This document shows, piece by piece, positions 26,428-35,524 of a stretch of DNA of 64,000 nucleotides (within the stretch, counting starts at the first letter, position 1; each line of letters opens with the position of its first letter). Origin of the DNA: Nocardioides sp. NBC_00368. GTDB taxonomy: Bacteria > Actinomycetota > Actinomycetes > Propionibacteriales > Nocardioidaceae. Location: contig NZ_CP107970.1 in the NCBI RefSeq assembly GCF_036090055.1, positions 5,043,001 to 5,107,000 of the forward strand, in the 5' to 3' direction. The translations under genes and the position numbers were made by a program. Below the pieces are notes generated by a model that saw only the letters and a list, made by a program, of their open reading frames with translations, had not been told where the DNA came from and did no database searches.

Positions 26428-26477
26428 GGTCGGTCGGCCAAAGCGGTGACGCCTTGGTCGACACCACCTTCAGCCGG

Positions 26478-27776
26478 TCAGCCCTCGGTTGATCGGCTCA
26501 GGACAACCTCCCCGTGAGTGCCGTAGCCGGTGAGCCGGCCGCCGTGAGGCGTGCCGTCGAAGGCGACGTGCAACCACCCCTCCCCGAGCGGGATCAGGGT
26601 GGGCCACGGAAGGTTGGTGACGTACGCCGACCGGAGCTCTGCGACCTCGTTGAGGTCCAGGTCGAAGATCGGGTAGCGAGCACGGACGCGACGCGGGTTG
26701 TCGCGTCCGTCGCTGGCGCCGACCACGACTGTGCCGCCCAGCGGGACAAGCGTGGTGCCCTCGGTGGCCGTCCGGTCGGTTCGTGCTGCCCGTAGGCTGA
26801 GCGCGTCCAGGCTCGGCCCGCTGGCGAGCATGGGATGGAAGTCGAAGTACTTCCTCGCGCTCACGTAGCCGACCAGCCACTCGCCGTCCCGGCGGACGAG
26901 GTGCGGGTCCCAGACACCGACCCCGTCGGTGGGCAGCGCGAGCGGTGTGGCGTCGAGGACGTGCTCGCCTCGGGTCAGGTCCTCGCGTGAGCGGGCGATG
27001 GTGACGCCGACCGGGCTCCACGGCTTGCTCGGGTCCGTCTTGTCGGGTGCCTTGAAACCCGCCCAGGTGCTCGTCGCGACCAGCCACTCGTCGCCCTCGC
27101 GCACGAGGTGGGTCGCGTGGTCGCCGTAGATCAGCCCGTCCCGGCGGAAGTAGAGCGCGCCCCGGTGGGCGAGGTCGTACGTCACCGGGTCCAGCGCCCA
27201 CACCGAGGTGTGCGCGGTCGGGAAGAAGCCCGGGCCAGCACTGGTGGCGGTGAGCAGGACGCTGCCGTCGGCGTCGAGGAACGGCGAGCCGTCGGCGTAC
27301 GTCACCGCCCGGATGTCGCGCAGGCCGAGCTGGCCGAAGGCGCCGGTGCGCACGTCCTGGACAGCGCCTTCGTGGCCGGCGGTCAGGCCGGCGAGCCAGG
27401 ACTCGTCCCGTGGCTCGATGCCGACCTCGGAGAGGTCGACCCGTGCCCTCGCGACCCACGAGCCGTCCGCACGGGTCAGCGCGGTGAGCATCGTCCCGGT
27501 CAGCGTGAGCGCGAACCGGTCGACCCCACCGCCGGCCCGGCCGTGGCGACGGCTCGCATGAGACGTACGCAGCGACCCGGTCGTCACCTCCAAGGAGACC
27601 CGCCGCCCGTCATAGCTCCCGGTGAGCACGTCCCCACCCGAGGAGAACGTCAGCGAGACCGGGCCGTCACAGGCCGCCTCGATCGCGGCGTTGGCCGCGG
27701 GCCGGGATGTGCTGGTGGACTCGACCGCGATCGTGACGGGGCGCTGGCGACGTACGACCTTGAATTCGGGGAACAT
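26478..27776 (-). CDS. Predicted beta-propeller (GH43/GH117-like) protein, function unknown
   Basis: 432 residues, no signal peptide. The C-terminal two thirds show repeated blade-like segments: YGDHATHLVREGDEWLVATS, VWDPHLVRRDGEWLVGYVS, and WPTLIPLGEGWLHVAFDG; the D-P-H-x-V...W pattern recalls the five-bladed propellers of glycoside hydrolase clans F and J. The N-terminal 110 residues form a separate beta-rich region. I cannot identify catalytic acids, so glycosidase activity is only a possibility. The ATG has GGAG 4 nt upstream. It follows the large membrane protein gene by 50 bp on the same strand, so they may be cotranscribed. Confidence 0.75.
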   Translation of the reverse strand: MFPEFKVVRRQRPVTIAVESTSTSRPAANAAIEAACDGPVSLTFSSGGDVLTGSYDGRRVSLEVTTGSLRTSHASRRHGRAGGGVDRFALTLTGTMLTALTRADGSWVARARVDLSEVGIEPRDESWLAGLTAGHEGAVQDVRTGAFGQLGLRDIRAVTYADGSPFLDADGSVLLTATSAGPGFFPTAHTSVWALDPVTYDLAHRGALYFRRDGLIYGDHATHLVREGDEWLVATSTWAGFKAPDKTDPSKPWSPVGVTIARSREDLTRGEHVLDATPLALPTDGVGVWDPHLVRRDGEWLVGYVSARKYFDFHPMLASGPSLDALSLRAARTDRTATEGTTLVPLGGTVVVGASDGRDNPRRVRARYPIFDLDLNEVAELRSAYVTNLPWPTLIPLGEGWLHVAFDGTPHGGRLTGYGTHGEVVLSRSTEG

Positions 27777-27826
27777 CGGCTCCAGTCTTCCGGGCGCGTG
27801 GGCACCGCCTGAGGGCGGGGCCCGCC

Positions 27827-30800
27827 CTAACGCAGCCCCCGGACATAGGCGGTGGCCCGCCGCAGGTCGTGGAGCCGTGCCTCCCAGGTGATCCCGAGGA
27901 AGAGCAGCAGGAGTCCGGCCGCGCCGAGCACCCACCACTGCTGCAGCGTCTGCGCCGACGGCATCTGCGCCAGGGCCAGGACGGAGGCGACCAGGGCGCC
28001 ACCGACCAGTGGTGCGGCCCAGCGCAGCCAGGCGCCTCCGATGATGAAGGCGAGGCAGGCGATGCCGAGCACCGCGGTCCGCATCGAGACCGGGTCCTGC
28101 AGGGCTGCCGGGACGGACGGGACGAGAGCCAGGAAGACCCCGGGTCCGAGGACCGCCAGCGATCCGACCTCCCGGTCGAGCCGCAGCTTGACCACACCGA
28201 AGACGATCAGTGCGATCGCGGGCGGCAGGGTGTAGGACTCCCAGGTCGTGACCGAGGTGTCGACCAGTCGGATCCACAGCGCGATGGTGGCCAGTGAGAG
28301 GCCGACCCAGCCGAGCCAACGGCGCTCGGGACGGGCGATCGCGTGCGCCGAGACGCCGGCAGCGGCCAGGACCAGCAGGATGCTCAGCCAGGGGAGGTCG
28401 ACACCACGGGACCCGACCGCGACCGGTCCGTCGGGGGTCAGCACGATCGTCGGACCGAGGCTGACCGTGCCGACGACGATCGTGACGACCGCGGCCACCG
28501 CGGCGGCGATCTCGACCGAGGGCAGCACTCGGAAGATCGTGACGAGGGTCAGGATGACGATGATCCCCGCGGCGGCGTGCGGCTTCGCGATGTCGTTGAG
28601 GTTGGCGAACATCCAGCAGAACGCGGTCAGCGTGATGACCCAGTAGGGAGCGGTGACCGCCTTGGTCTGGTGCTCCGGGGAGAGGCGGTCGACCGCGATC
28701 GCCGCGGCGGTGAGCATCCCGGCCACGATCAGCGCGAGCAGCTCGTTGCCGAAGGCGGCGCCGAGCGAGCCCAGACCGAGCAGACCGGCGACCGTGAGAC
28801 GGGGACCCGACTGCTGGGCCTCGTGGCGCAGGATCGTGGCGATGCACATGACGCCGGCGATCAGCAGCAGGATCGACAGCCAGTCGGTGTCCAGCGACCA
28901 GCCCGGGCCGAAGGCGCCCAGAACGATGGACACGGCCGCACCAGCCGCGGCCGCCGCCTCGGTGGCTGGGCTGCGGCGTACGAGCACGATGATGCCCATG
29001 GCGACGACGACCGCGACCGCGGTGTAGGGCTGGTCCACGTCGGCCAGGCGGGCCGCCTGCCAGACGGCTGCGGTCAGGGCGAGGATCCAGTAGGAGGTCG
29101 CGACCTCCTTGGTCGCGCCGGACTGGACCCGGTCGACGACGACGGCGAGGGCGGTGAGGATCACGGTCACGGCCAGCGCGAGGACGTCGTCGGAGAGGAC
29201 CGCCGCCGTCGCGGCGCCGATGCCGACGGTGCCCGCCACGGCCAACGCGGGAGGCTGGCGGTGGTGCAGGCCGATGGCCGCCGCGAGGACGGTGGCGATG
29301 ATCAGCATGACCGCCGCCCAGGTGACGTCGACCGCGCCGATGCCGATCGAGATCGCGGCGCACGCGACAGCCGCCCACCAGCCCGAGCCCCGGAAGCGGA
29401 AGAGCGTGATCAGCCCGAGGACGGTGACGATCCCGCAGGCGGCCCACTGCCGCTCCACGTCGATCAGCGGCGCGAGCGACCACAGGCCGAGGGTGAGCGT
29501 CGCGACCGAGTAGCTGGCGGTGACCTCGCGGTCGGCACCGACCAGACCCTGACCCGCGTACGCAGCCACCCCTGCCAGCGCGAGCGCGACGAGCACGGTG
29601 AGCAGGTCGCTGGGCAGCGCGGTGGCGAGCGCGACCAGGCCGAAGATGCCGGCGGCGAGGAGGCGTGGCCACCGTTCCGCCCACCAGGCCAGAGCGACGG
29701 CGACGCCGAGCAGCAGCAGGGCCGGGACCAGGAGCGGCGCGCCGTAGCAGGCGGCGGTGATCGCGAACCCGGAGACGCCGCCGGAGAACGTGAACCAGCC
29801 GACCGTGTCCCGGTAGCTGCGGAACGCGGGCGGGTTGGACCGGTAGAACCAGGCGGTGCCGAGGGCGAGGATCGCGAGCATCGCCGGCAGCGTCAGCCAA
29901 CCGGGCAGCAACGGCTCCGGACCGGTGACCGGCGAGAACGCCGACTCGGTCCAGGGCACGGCCGCGAGCCGGACGGCGGCGGAGATGGCCAGGATGAGGA
30001 CGGTGATGCCCAGGCCGACGGCGTACGGCGTCAGCGCGGCAGCCGACCAGCGCCACGGCCGGGGGAGTGTCATGAGCGCGCCGGCCGCGACCAGGGTGAC
30101 CACCACGGCCACGACGGTCAGGGTCACCGCGCCGTCGTCGAGCGCGGGCTGGGTGAAGGTGTAGGCGGCGATCAGGAGCGACACCCCGACCATCGCGACC
30201 TTGGCATCCTTGGGGAGCGGGAACAACAGCGCCACGATGGTGAGCACCGCGGCCGCGCCGAGCAGCAGGGGCAGGGTGCCGCCGCGCAGCAGTTCGGAGC
30301 CGGTCAGCGCCGGGTCGGCCAGACCGCGGACGATCAGCATCAGCCAGAAGCCGGCCATCACGACCATCGCACCGATGGTCAGTGCCTGCAGGTCTGTCTT
30401 GCTCGCGACGATCACCACGACGAGCGCGATCACCGCGGCGACCAGCGGGAACCAGATGAGGTCGGAGATGAGCTCGAGGCCGATCAGTGCGCTGAGCACG
30501 CCGGCAGCGGCCGCCACCTGCGGTCCGATCACCGAGTCGAGCTTCTCGGTGCGGGCGCCGACCAGCGACATCGCGGCGCCTGCCAGGAAGACGACGACGC
30601 CGACGACGACCAGGAAGCCACGGTCCCAGTCGGCTCCACCGAGCCAACCGGCGTACTTCATCCCGGCTATGTCCAGGGCGAGCAGTCCCAGTGCCAACGT
30701 CCAGACGCCTTCGGTGCCGGCCCGCAGCTCGAGATGCATCAGCACCGCGCCACCGATGGTGAACAGCGCGGTGAAGACGAGCAGCATCGTGGTCCGCCCG

Positions 30801-31255
30801 CCGACACCCATGGCGGCCCAGGCGACCGCCAGGAAGATGACGCCCGCGACCAGCAGGAAGAGGACGCCGACGCCGACCAGGATCAGCGGCACCGTGATCG
30901 GCGCACGCCGCGGGACCGGAGCGCCGGGGAACGGCGCCGGCGCGGCGACGGCGCTCGCGGCCGGGTCGGCGAGCGGGACGGCGACGGGCTCGGGCTGGAT
31001 CTGCGGAGGCGCCGTGGGCGGGCCGCCGACCGGCAGGGGAGCGGGTGCGGGCGGCGGGGTCGGCCGCGCCGCGCGGCTCGCCTCCTCGCGGATCGAGCGC
31101 AGCCGGGTCATGAGTACGTCAGCCCGCAGCAGCGTCCCGTAGAGCTCTTGGGCGACGGCGTTCTCCAGCGGCAGCCCGCAGTGCGGGCACGGGCTGGTGC
31201 CGGGCTCGAAGGCCTCCCGGCAGTCGGGGCAGCGACCAGGATCGGCGTACTTCAC
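27827..31255 (-). CDS. Giant polytopic membrane protein with N-terminal zinc ribbon
   Basis: 1142 residues. It begins with a zinc-ribbon pair (CPDCREAF, then CPHCGLPL, residues about 8-30), continues with a helical stretch and a Pro/Ala-rich linker (about 65-120), and the remaining 1000 residues are almost wholly hydrophobic, with roughly 30 transmembrane helices in repeating blocks (for example SYWILALTAAVWQAARLADVD and PYWVITLTAFCWMFANLNDI, internal duplicates). Similar SCO-type proteins are annotated as integral membrane proteins of unknown function. The GTG at 31255 has AAGGA about 8 nt upstream. Conserved spacing of blocks suggests internal tandem duplication. Confidence 0.85.
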   Translation of the reverse strand: MKYADPGRCPDCREAFEPGTSPCPHCGLPLENAVAQELYGTLLRADVLMTRLRSIREEASRAARPTPPPAPAPLPVGGPPTAPPQIQPEPVAVPLADPAASAVAAPAPFPGAPVPRRAPITVPLILVGVGVLFLLVAGVIFLAVAWAAMGVGGRTTMLLVFTALFTIGGAVLMHLELRAGTEGVWTLALGLLALDIAGMKYAGWLGGADWDRGFLVVVGVVVFLAGAAMSLVGARTEKLDSVIGPQVAAAAGVLSALIGLELISDLIWFPLVAAVIALVVVIVASKTDLQALTIGAMVVMAGFWLMLIVRGLADPALTGSELLRGGTLPLLLGAAAVLTIVALLFPLPKDAKVAMVGVSLLIAAYTFTQPALDDGAVTLTVVAVVVTLVAAGALMTLPRPWRWSAAALTPYAVGLGITVLILAISAAVRLAAVPWTESAFSPVTGPEPLLPGWLTLPAMLAILALGTAWFYRSNPPAFRSYRDTVGWFTFSGGVSGFAITAACYGAPLLVPALLLLGVAVALAWWAERWPRLLAAGIFGLVALATALPSDLLTVLVALALAGVAAYAGQGLVGADREVTASYSVATLTLGLWSLAPLIDVERQWAACGIVTVLGLITLFRFRGSGWWAAVACAAISIGIGAVDVTWAAVMLIIATVLAAAIGLHHRQPPALAVAGTVGIGAATAAVLSDDVLALAVTVILTALAVVVDRVQSGATKEVATSYWILALTAAVWQAARLADVDQPYTAVAVVVAMGIIVLVRRSPATEAAAAAGAAVSIVLGAFGPGWSLDTDWLSILLLIAGVMCIATILRHEAQQSGPRLTVAGLLGLGSLGAAFGNELLALIVAGMLTAAAIAVDRLSPEHQTKAVTAPYWVITLTAFCWMFANLNDIAKPHAAAGIIVILTLVTIFRVLPSVEIAAAVAAVVTIVVGTVSLGPTIVLTPDGPVAVGSRGVDLPWLSILLVLAAAGVSAHAIARPERRWLGWVGLSLATIALWIRLVDTSVTTWESYTLPPAIALIVFGVVKLRLDREVGSLAVLGPGVFLALVPSVPAALQDPVSMRTAVLGIACLAFIIGGAWLRWAAPLVGGALVASVLALAQMPSAQTLQQWWVLGAAGLLLLFLGITWEARLHDLRRATAYVRGLR

Positions 31256-31330
31256 AGCCAACCATCCTTGCGTAGTTCCGCCGACGAGCGTGCGGGAAAC
31301 GCAGAGCAACGGGACAGCGTCGCGAAATGA

Positions 31331-31370
31331 CAACCGGCTCCGACCGATAACTGCTGGTCGGAGCCGGTTG
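31331..31370 (-). terminator. Terminator hairpin after tRNA-Phe
   Basis: A perfect 15-bp stem (31331-31345 with 31356-31370) and 10-nt loop lies 7 bp past the 3' end of tRNA-Phe, and just upstream of the membrane protein gene. Confidence 0.8.
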
Positions 31371-31377
31371 TTGCTTG

Positions 31378-31451
31378 TGGGCAGGGGCGGGGTCGAACCG
31401 CCGACCTATCACTTTTCAGGCGATCGCTCGTACCAACTGAGCTACCTGCCC
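31378..31451 (-). tRNA. tRNA-Phe (GAA)
   Basis: A full cloverleaf of 74 nt: acceptor GGGCAGG/CCTGCCC, D arm GCTC/GAGC with AGTTGGTAC loop, anticodon loop CTGAAAA (anticodon GAA), T arm GGCGG-TTCGACC-CCGCC, discriminator A. CCA is not encoded. Confidence 0.97.
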
Positions 31452-31566
31452 AAGCGAGGTGAAACATTACCGGAAGCGACCGCGACGTTCCGAATCGGGA
31501 CCCGCACTCGGACGTACGGCCTCGCTTTGGCGGCCCCGGACGCGGGCCTCTAGGATGTCCCGGCAG

Positions 31567-31639
31567 GCCCCCTTCGTCTAGCGGCCCAGGACCCCGCCCT
31601 TTCACGGCGGTAGCGCCGGTTCGAATCCGGTAGGGGGTA
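31567..31639 (+). tRNA. tRNA-Glu (TTC)
   Basis: A 73-nt cloverleaf with acceptor GCCCCCT/AGGGGGT (one G-U pair), anticodon stem CCGCC/GGCGG, loop CTTTCAC (anticodon TTC), T loop TTCGAAT and discriminator A. CCA is not encoded. Confidence 0.97.
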
Positions 31640-31747
31640 CACAGTCTCTTCATGTCTCGAGTCTCGTCCGCCGCCGGCGCGGTCGGCATCCGTACGGATA
31701 CTCATATCGAAGGCGTACGCCGCGAGGTTGGTGCCACACTTCGCACT

Positions 31748-32869
31748 GTGAGTGCGTGGACGTCGCCGGCGGCGATCGAGGTCGAGAGCAGGCTCTTCCG
31801 GGCTCTCGCGGTGTTGCGCGTGGTCGTGCTCATCAACGCCGTCGGGCTGACGGTCTACCGGGCCGGCAACTTCGTCTCGCCCGCGGCGGCGCTGGTCTGC
31901 GCGCTCGTCATGGTCGGCTGGACCGCCTTCGTCGTCTGGGCGTACGCAGCGCCGAGCCGCCGCACGGCAGTGCTCGTCGGTGCCGACCTGGCGATCGCGC
32001 TGGGACTCATGCTCGTGACCCCGTTGCTGAAGGGGCCGGCGTTCCAGGCGAGCGTGCCGGGTTTCTGGGTGAGCGGCGCGCTGCTCGCGTGCGCCATCCA
32101 CTACCGCTGGATCGGTGGCCTCCTGGTCGGCGTCGCGCTGGCGGCCGTGGACCTCGCACTCCGTCAGGAGATCGACCAGTCGATCTACGGCAACGCGTTC
32201 TTGCTGGTCATCGGGGGACCGGTGGTCGGCTACATGTGCGAGTCGGTGCAGCGGATGGCGCTCGAGCGCGACGAGGCGCAGCGTGCGGCCGCGCGGGCGG
32301 AGGAGCGGGCGCGGCTCGCCCGGGCGGTCCACGACGGTGTGCTCCAGGTCCTCGCCCTCGTCCAGCGTCGCGGTGGCGAGCTGGGCGGTGACGCCGCCGA
32401 GCTGGGCAGGCTGGCGGGGGAGCAGGAGCGGGAGCTGCGAACGCTGATCCGCGGTGAGCAGCCCGGCCGCGGCCCGGCGGTCGGCATGACCGATCTGGCA
32501 GCTGCTCTCGCCGAGCTCGAGACCGGCACCGTGACCGTGTCCGGACCCGCGACGGCGGTCGAGATGCCCGCCCACCCGGCCGAGGAGATCGTCGCCGCGA
32601 CCCGTGCGGCGCTGGACAACGTACGCCGTCATGTCGGGGAGGACGCCCGCGCGTGGGTGCTCCTGCAGGCCTTTCCCGACCATGTCGAGGTCTCGGTGCG
32701 CGACGAGGGGCCGGGGATCCCCGACGGTCGCGTCGCGGAGGCGGAGCAGGACGGAAGGCTCGGCATCGTCGGTTCGATCCGTGGTCGGATCCTCGATCTC
32801 GGGGGCACGGCCGAACTCATCACTGGAAGGACGGGAACGGAATGGGAACTGACAGTTCCGCGAGGGTGA
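31748..32869 (+). CDS. MacS-type sensor histidine kinase
   Basis: 373-residue HisKA_3-type kinase. The N-terminal half has five or six transmembrane helices (VLRVVVLINAVGLTVYRAG, AALVCALVMVGWTAFVVWAY, VGADLAIALGLMLV, and so on) as in the DUF5931/MacS sensor. A coiled linker rich in Ala/Glu/Arg leads to RAVHDGVLQVLALV with the phosphoacceptor His195, and the HATPase domain follows (DNVRRHVG, DEGPGIPDG, GRLGIVGSI). GTG 31748 is preferred; the frame runs on upstream into the tRNA-Glu flank, which is not coding. It overlaps the response regulator by 28 bp, forming a two-component operon. Confidence 0.92.
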   Translation: MSAWTSPAAIEVESRLFRALAVLRVVVLINAVGLTVYRAGNFVSPAAALVCALVMVGWTAFVVWAYAAPSRRTAVLVGADLAIALGLMLVTPLLKGPAFQASVPGFWVSGALLACAIHYRWIGGLLVGVALAAVDLALRQEIDQSIYGNAFLLVIGGPVVGYMCESVQRMALERDEAQRAAARAEERARLARAVHDGVLQVLALVQRRGGELGGDAAELGRLAGEQERELRTLIRGEQPGRGPAVGMTDLAAALAELETGTVTVSGPATAVEMPAHPAEEIVAATRAALDNVRRHVGEDARAWVLLQAFPDHVEVSVRDEGPGIPDGRVAEAEQDGRLGIVGSIRGRILDLGGTAELITGRTGTEWELTVPRG

Positions 32870-33501
32870 TGGTCGTCGACGACCACCCGATGTGGCGCGA
32901 CGCGGTCGAGCGCGACCTGGCCACCGCGGGGTTCGAGGTCGTCGCCACCGCCAGCACCGGCCGTGAGGCGATCACCCGGTTCGCCGCGACCCGGCCGGAG
33001 GTCGTGGTGCTCGACCTGCAGATCCCCGAGCCCGACGGCGTCCAGGTCACCACCGAGGTGATCGCCCTGCATCCGGCGACCAAGGTGCTCATCCTCTCCG
33101 CCTCGGGCGAGCAGAACGACGTGCTCGCCGCGGTCAAGGCGGGCGCGACTGGCTATCTGGTCAAGTCGGCCTCGCGCGAGGAGCTCCTGGATGCGGTGGA
33201 GCGCGTCGCCGCCGGCGTCCCGGTCTTCACCCCCGGCCTCGCCGGGCTGGTCCTGGGCGAGTTCCAGCACAGCGCCGCCACCGAGGTGCGTGGCGACAAG
33301 CCGACGCTCACCGACCGCGAGACCGAGATCCTCAAGCTCGTCGCCAAGGGATTGAGCTACCGCCAGATCGCCGACCGGCTCGTCCTCTCCCACCGCACGG
33401 TCCAGAACCACGTACAGAACACCTTGCGAAAGCTCCAGATGCACAACCGGGTCGAGCTCACCCGCTACGCCATCGAGCAGGGCCTCGACGGCGACGACTG
33501 A
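32842..33501 (+). CDS. NarL/FixJ-type response regulator
   Basis: 219 residues. The receiver domain has VVDDHPMWRD acidic residues, the phosphorylated Asp58 in VVVLDLQIPEPDG, the SAS segment and a K in YLVKSAS. The output domain is LuxR-type HTH (LTDRETEILKLVAKGLSYRQIA through LSHRTVQNHVQNTLRKL, about 150-205). The ATG at 32842 is chosen; it lies inside the kinase gene, so translation is probably coupled. Partner of the MacS-like kinase; targets are unknown, and control of neighbouring tRNA genes is not implied. Confidence 0.95.
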   Translation: MGTDSSARVMVVDDHPMWRDAVERDLATAGFEVVATASTGREAITRFAATRPEVVVLDLQIPEPDGVQVTTEVIALHPATKVLILSASGEQNDVLAAVKAGATGYLVKSASREELLDAVERVAAGVPVFTPGLAGLVLGEFQHSAATEVRGDKPTLTDRETEILKLVAKGLSYRQIADRLVLSHRTVQNHVQNTLRKLQMHNRVELTRYAIEQGLDGDD

Positions 33502-33536
33502 CCTGTTGGCCGCCCGGCATGGGGGAGAATCCAGGG

Positions 33537-35330
33537 GTGGTCTCGCTTCTCTATCTTCACGGCGTCGGCAACGGCGACCCCCGCGACGCCTGGCGCCGCG
33601 CGCTGGACAAGTCGTTGCAGGACGCCGGCTATCCCGGGCTCGACGAGGTCGAGGTGATCGCGCCGAAGTACCCCGACGTGCTCCGCACCGACGACGGCGA
33701 CCGGACCATCAAGCTCCCGCCGATCACGGCCCCCAGGCTGAGCGCCGAGGAGCAGCGGATCGTACGTCGCCGGGTCGAGCGCGCCACCGCCGAGCTCGAG
33801 ACGATCCTCGGCGAGCCGGTGCCGGCCTCGCCGGTCGGCGTCACCGACTCGTTCGCGCCGATCGTGCTGCGGGTGCTCCGCCAGGCCCACAACTACGTGA
33901 CCAAGCCCGGGATCCGGGCCCGTACGCTGCGGATGGTCCTCGACGAGCTCCCCGAGGAGGGGGAGATCGTCATCGTCGGGCACAGCCTCGGCTCGATCAT
34001 CGCCATCGACCTGCTCCGCCGACTCCCGCCGAAGCTGACGGTGACCGGCCTGGTGACGATCGGCAGCCCGGCCGCCCATCCCAACCTCCACGAGGACTCC
34101 GACCGGCTGGAGATGAAGGCGCCGGTCGATCACGTCGGCTGGTGGGTCAACGTGTGGAGCAACGGCGACGCGGTCACCGGCCTGCGCGGCATCTGGCGCC
34201 ACTTCCCGTGGGCGCTCGACCTCCAGGTCGGCCTCGGCCTCGACCACCGCACCACGACCTATCTCCGCTCCAAGCCGGTCGCCACCGCCATCGGCCGCGG
34301 CCTGTTCGGCTCGCTCTCCAAGGAGATCGCGGTCGTCGAGGGCACCCCCGACGTCGCCCTGAACTCGCTCGAGGTGCGCCTGGCGCTGTGGCTCGCCTAC
34401 GCCCAGTTCGTCCGCGACCACCTCAAGGGCGCCACGCAGGAGCGCTTCGGCGCCGCCCTCCGCGTCGTCCAGCACGAGGTCCTCGAGCGCCTCATCGAGA
34501 ACTACCAGGCCGATGACGTACGCATCCCGCAACAGCTCCTCGACCTGCGCGTCTCCCCGGACATCCCCGGTGACCAGGACCTGCCTCGTCCCAAGCCGCT
34601 GACCCAGCTCTCCAAGGAGGAGGCGGTCCTCGCCCTGGTGGCGCTGGCGACCGCCAACCCGGTGCGGCCCTACGAGATCGACGTGCCTGACGACGTACGC
34701 CGCCAGGCCTTCCACGACCTGACCGTCTGGATGGGACTCGGCGGCGGGCTCGGCGAGAACCTGCACATCGCGATGCAGTCGGCGTCGAAGGCCGTCTACC
34801 CGGTCGACCAGTGGAAGCTGTGGGTCGGCATCGGGATCGGTGCCGCCGTGCTGGTCGCCGGGCCGATCGGGCTCGCGCTGGCCGCGCCCGCCGGGCTCGC
34901 CGGGGGAGCGGCGATCATCGGCGCTCTCTCCGCCTTCGGGCCCGGTGGGATGGTCGGCGGGCTCGTCACCGCCGGTGCGATCACCACCACCGGCGCCGGC
35001 ACCATCGCCGCCACCCTCGTCTCCAGCTCGTCCACCGCCGAGGACGTCGAGGTCACCGTGATCCAGCTCCTCACCGCCGCGATCCTGCGCTCCCGCGAAG
35101 GCCTCGAGCAGGACCTCGGGGTGTGGCTCGCGATGTCCGAGATCCAGCGTCAGACCGGACGTGAGGTCGCCCGGCTCGCGGCCTACAGCGACGAGAAGGC
35201 CCCCGGCGTCGAGGCCCTCCGGCGCAAGGCCCGGGCGGCCGAACGGGCGATGGCGTACATGGTGAAGAACCGTCTCGTCGAGGGCCTCACCGACGAGGAA
35301 CCGAAGGGTGAGGAGCCCTTCGAGGAGTAG
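33537..35330 (+). CDS. Large alpha/beta-hydrolase (lipase-like) with hydrophobic Gly-rich tail
   Basis: 597 residues. N-terminal hydrolase domain starts LLYLHGVGNGD (oxyanion region) and has the nucleophile elbow GHSLGS with Ser150, followed by IGSPAAHPN and WVNVWSNGDAV, where an Asp of the triad may lie. After residue 400 comes a hydrophobic Gly/Ala-rich stretch (LWVGIGIGAAVLVAGPIGLALAAPAGLAGGAAIIG, quoted in part here by its start) that could insert into membrane, then a helical charged tail. The GTG at 33537 has GGGGGAG 9 nt upstream; ATG 33519 is the alternative. Substrate is unknown; it stands alone after the two-component operon. Confidence 0.83.
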   Translation: MVSLLYLHGVGNGDPRDAWRRALDKSLQDAGYPGLDEVEVIAPKYPDVLRTDDGDRTIKLPPITAPRLSAEEQRIVRRRVERATAELETILGEPVPASPVGVTDSFAPIVLRVLRQAHNYVTKPGIRARTLRMVLDELPEEGEIVIVGHSLGSIIAIDLLRRLPPKLTVTGLVTIGSPAAHPNLHEDSDRLEMKAPVDHVGWWVNVWSNGDAVTGLRGIWRHFPWALDLQVGLGLDHRTTTYLRSKPVATAIGRGLFGSLSKEIAVVEGTPDVALNSLEVRLALWLAYAQFVRDHLKGATQERFGAALRVVQHEVLERLIENYQADDVRIPQQLLDLRVSPDIPGDQDLPRPKPLTQLSKEEAVLALVALATANPVRPYEIDVPDDVRRQAFHDLTVWMGLGGGLGENLHIAMQSASKAVYPVDQWKLWVGIGIGAAVLVAGPIGLALAAPAGLAGGAAIIGALSAFGPGGMVGGLVTAGAITTTGAGTIAATLVSSSSTAEDVEVTVIQLLTAAILRSREGLEQDLGVWLAMSEIQRQTGREVARLAAYSDEKAPGVEALRRKARAAERAMAYMVKNRLVEGLTDEEPKGEEPFEE

Positions 35331-35406
35331 GACGCGTCCCCGATTGTGAATCCTCCGCACCCATGGGCTATGTTTTTCCCGTTGCCGCAGAGAGCGGAAA
35401 CAACAA

Positions 35407-35480
35407 GGCCCTGTAGCGCAGTTGGTTAGCGCGCCGCCCTGTCACGGCGGAGGTCGCGAGTTCAAGTCTCGTCAGGGTCG
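35407..35480 (+). tRNA. tRNA-Asp (GTC)
   Basis: A 74-nt cloverleaf: acceptor GGCCCTG/CAGGGTC (one G-U pair), D arm GCGC/GCGC, anticodon loop CTGTCAC (anticodon GTC), T arm GCGAG-TTCAAGT-CTCGT, discriminator G as required for Asp. CCA is not encoded. Confidence 0.97.
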
Positions 35481-35492
35481 CTCGAAACGAAG

Positions 35493-35524
35493 ACGACGTG
35501 TGGCTGCAAAGCAGCCCACGTCGT
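35493..35524 (+). terminator. Terminator hairpin after tRNA-Asp
   Basis: ACGACGTG-t-GGCTGC pairs with GCAGCC-CACGTCGT across an AAA loop, with one bulged T, starting 13 bp after the tRNA. It is followed by TTCTCGATTT. Confidence 0.8.

Noticed and set aside
26478..30647. Open frame of about 1390 codons on the minus strand
   Set aside because: Only its last 433 codons (beta-propeller protein) make sense; the rest is Arg/Gly/Pro-rich shadow sequence of the giant membrane protein gene in another frame.
28343..31330. 995-codon plus-strand frame opposite the membrane protein
   Set aside because: Asp/Arg/Gly/Gln low-complexity shadow of a hydrophobic gene; no start signal or homology.
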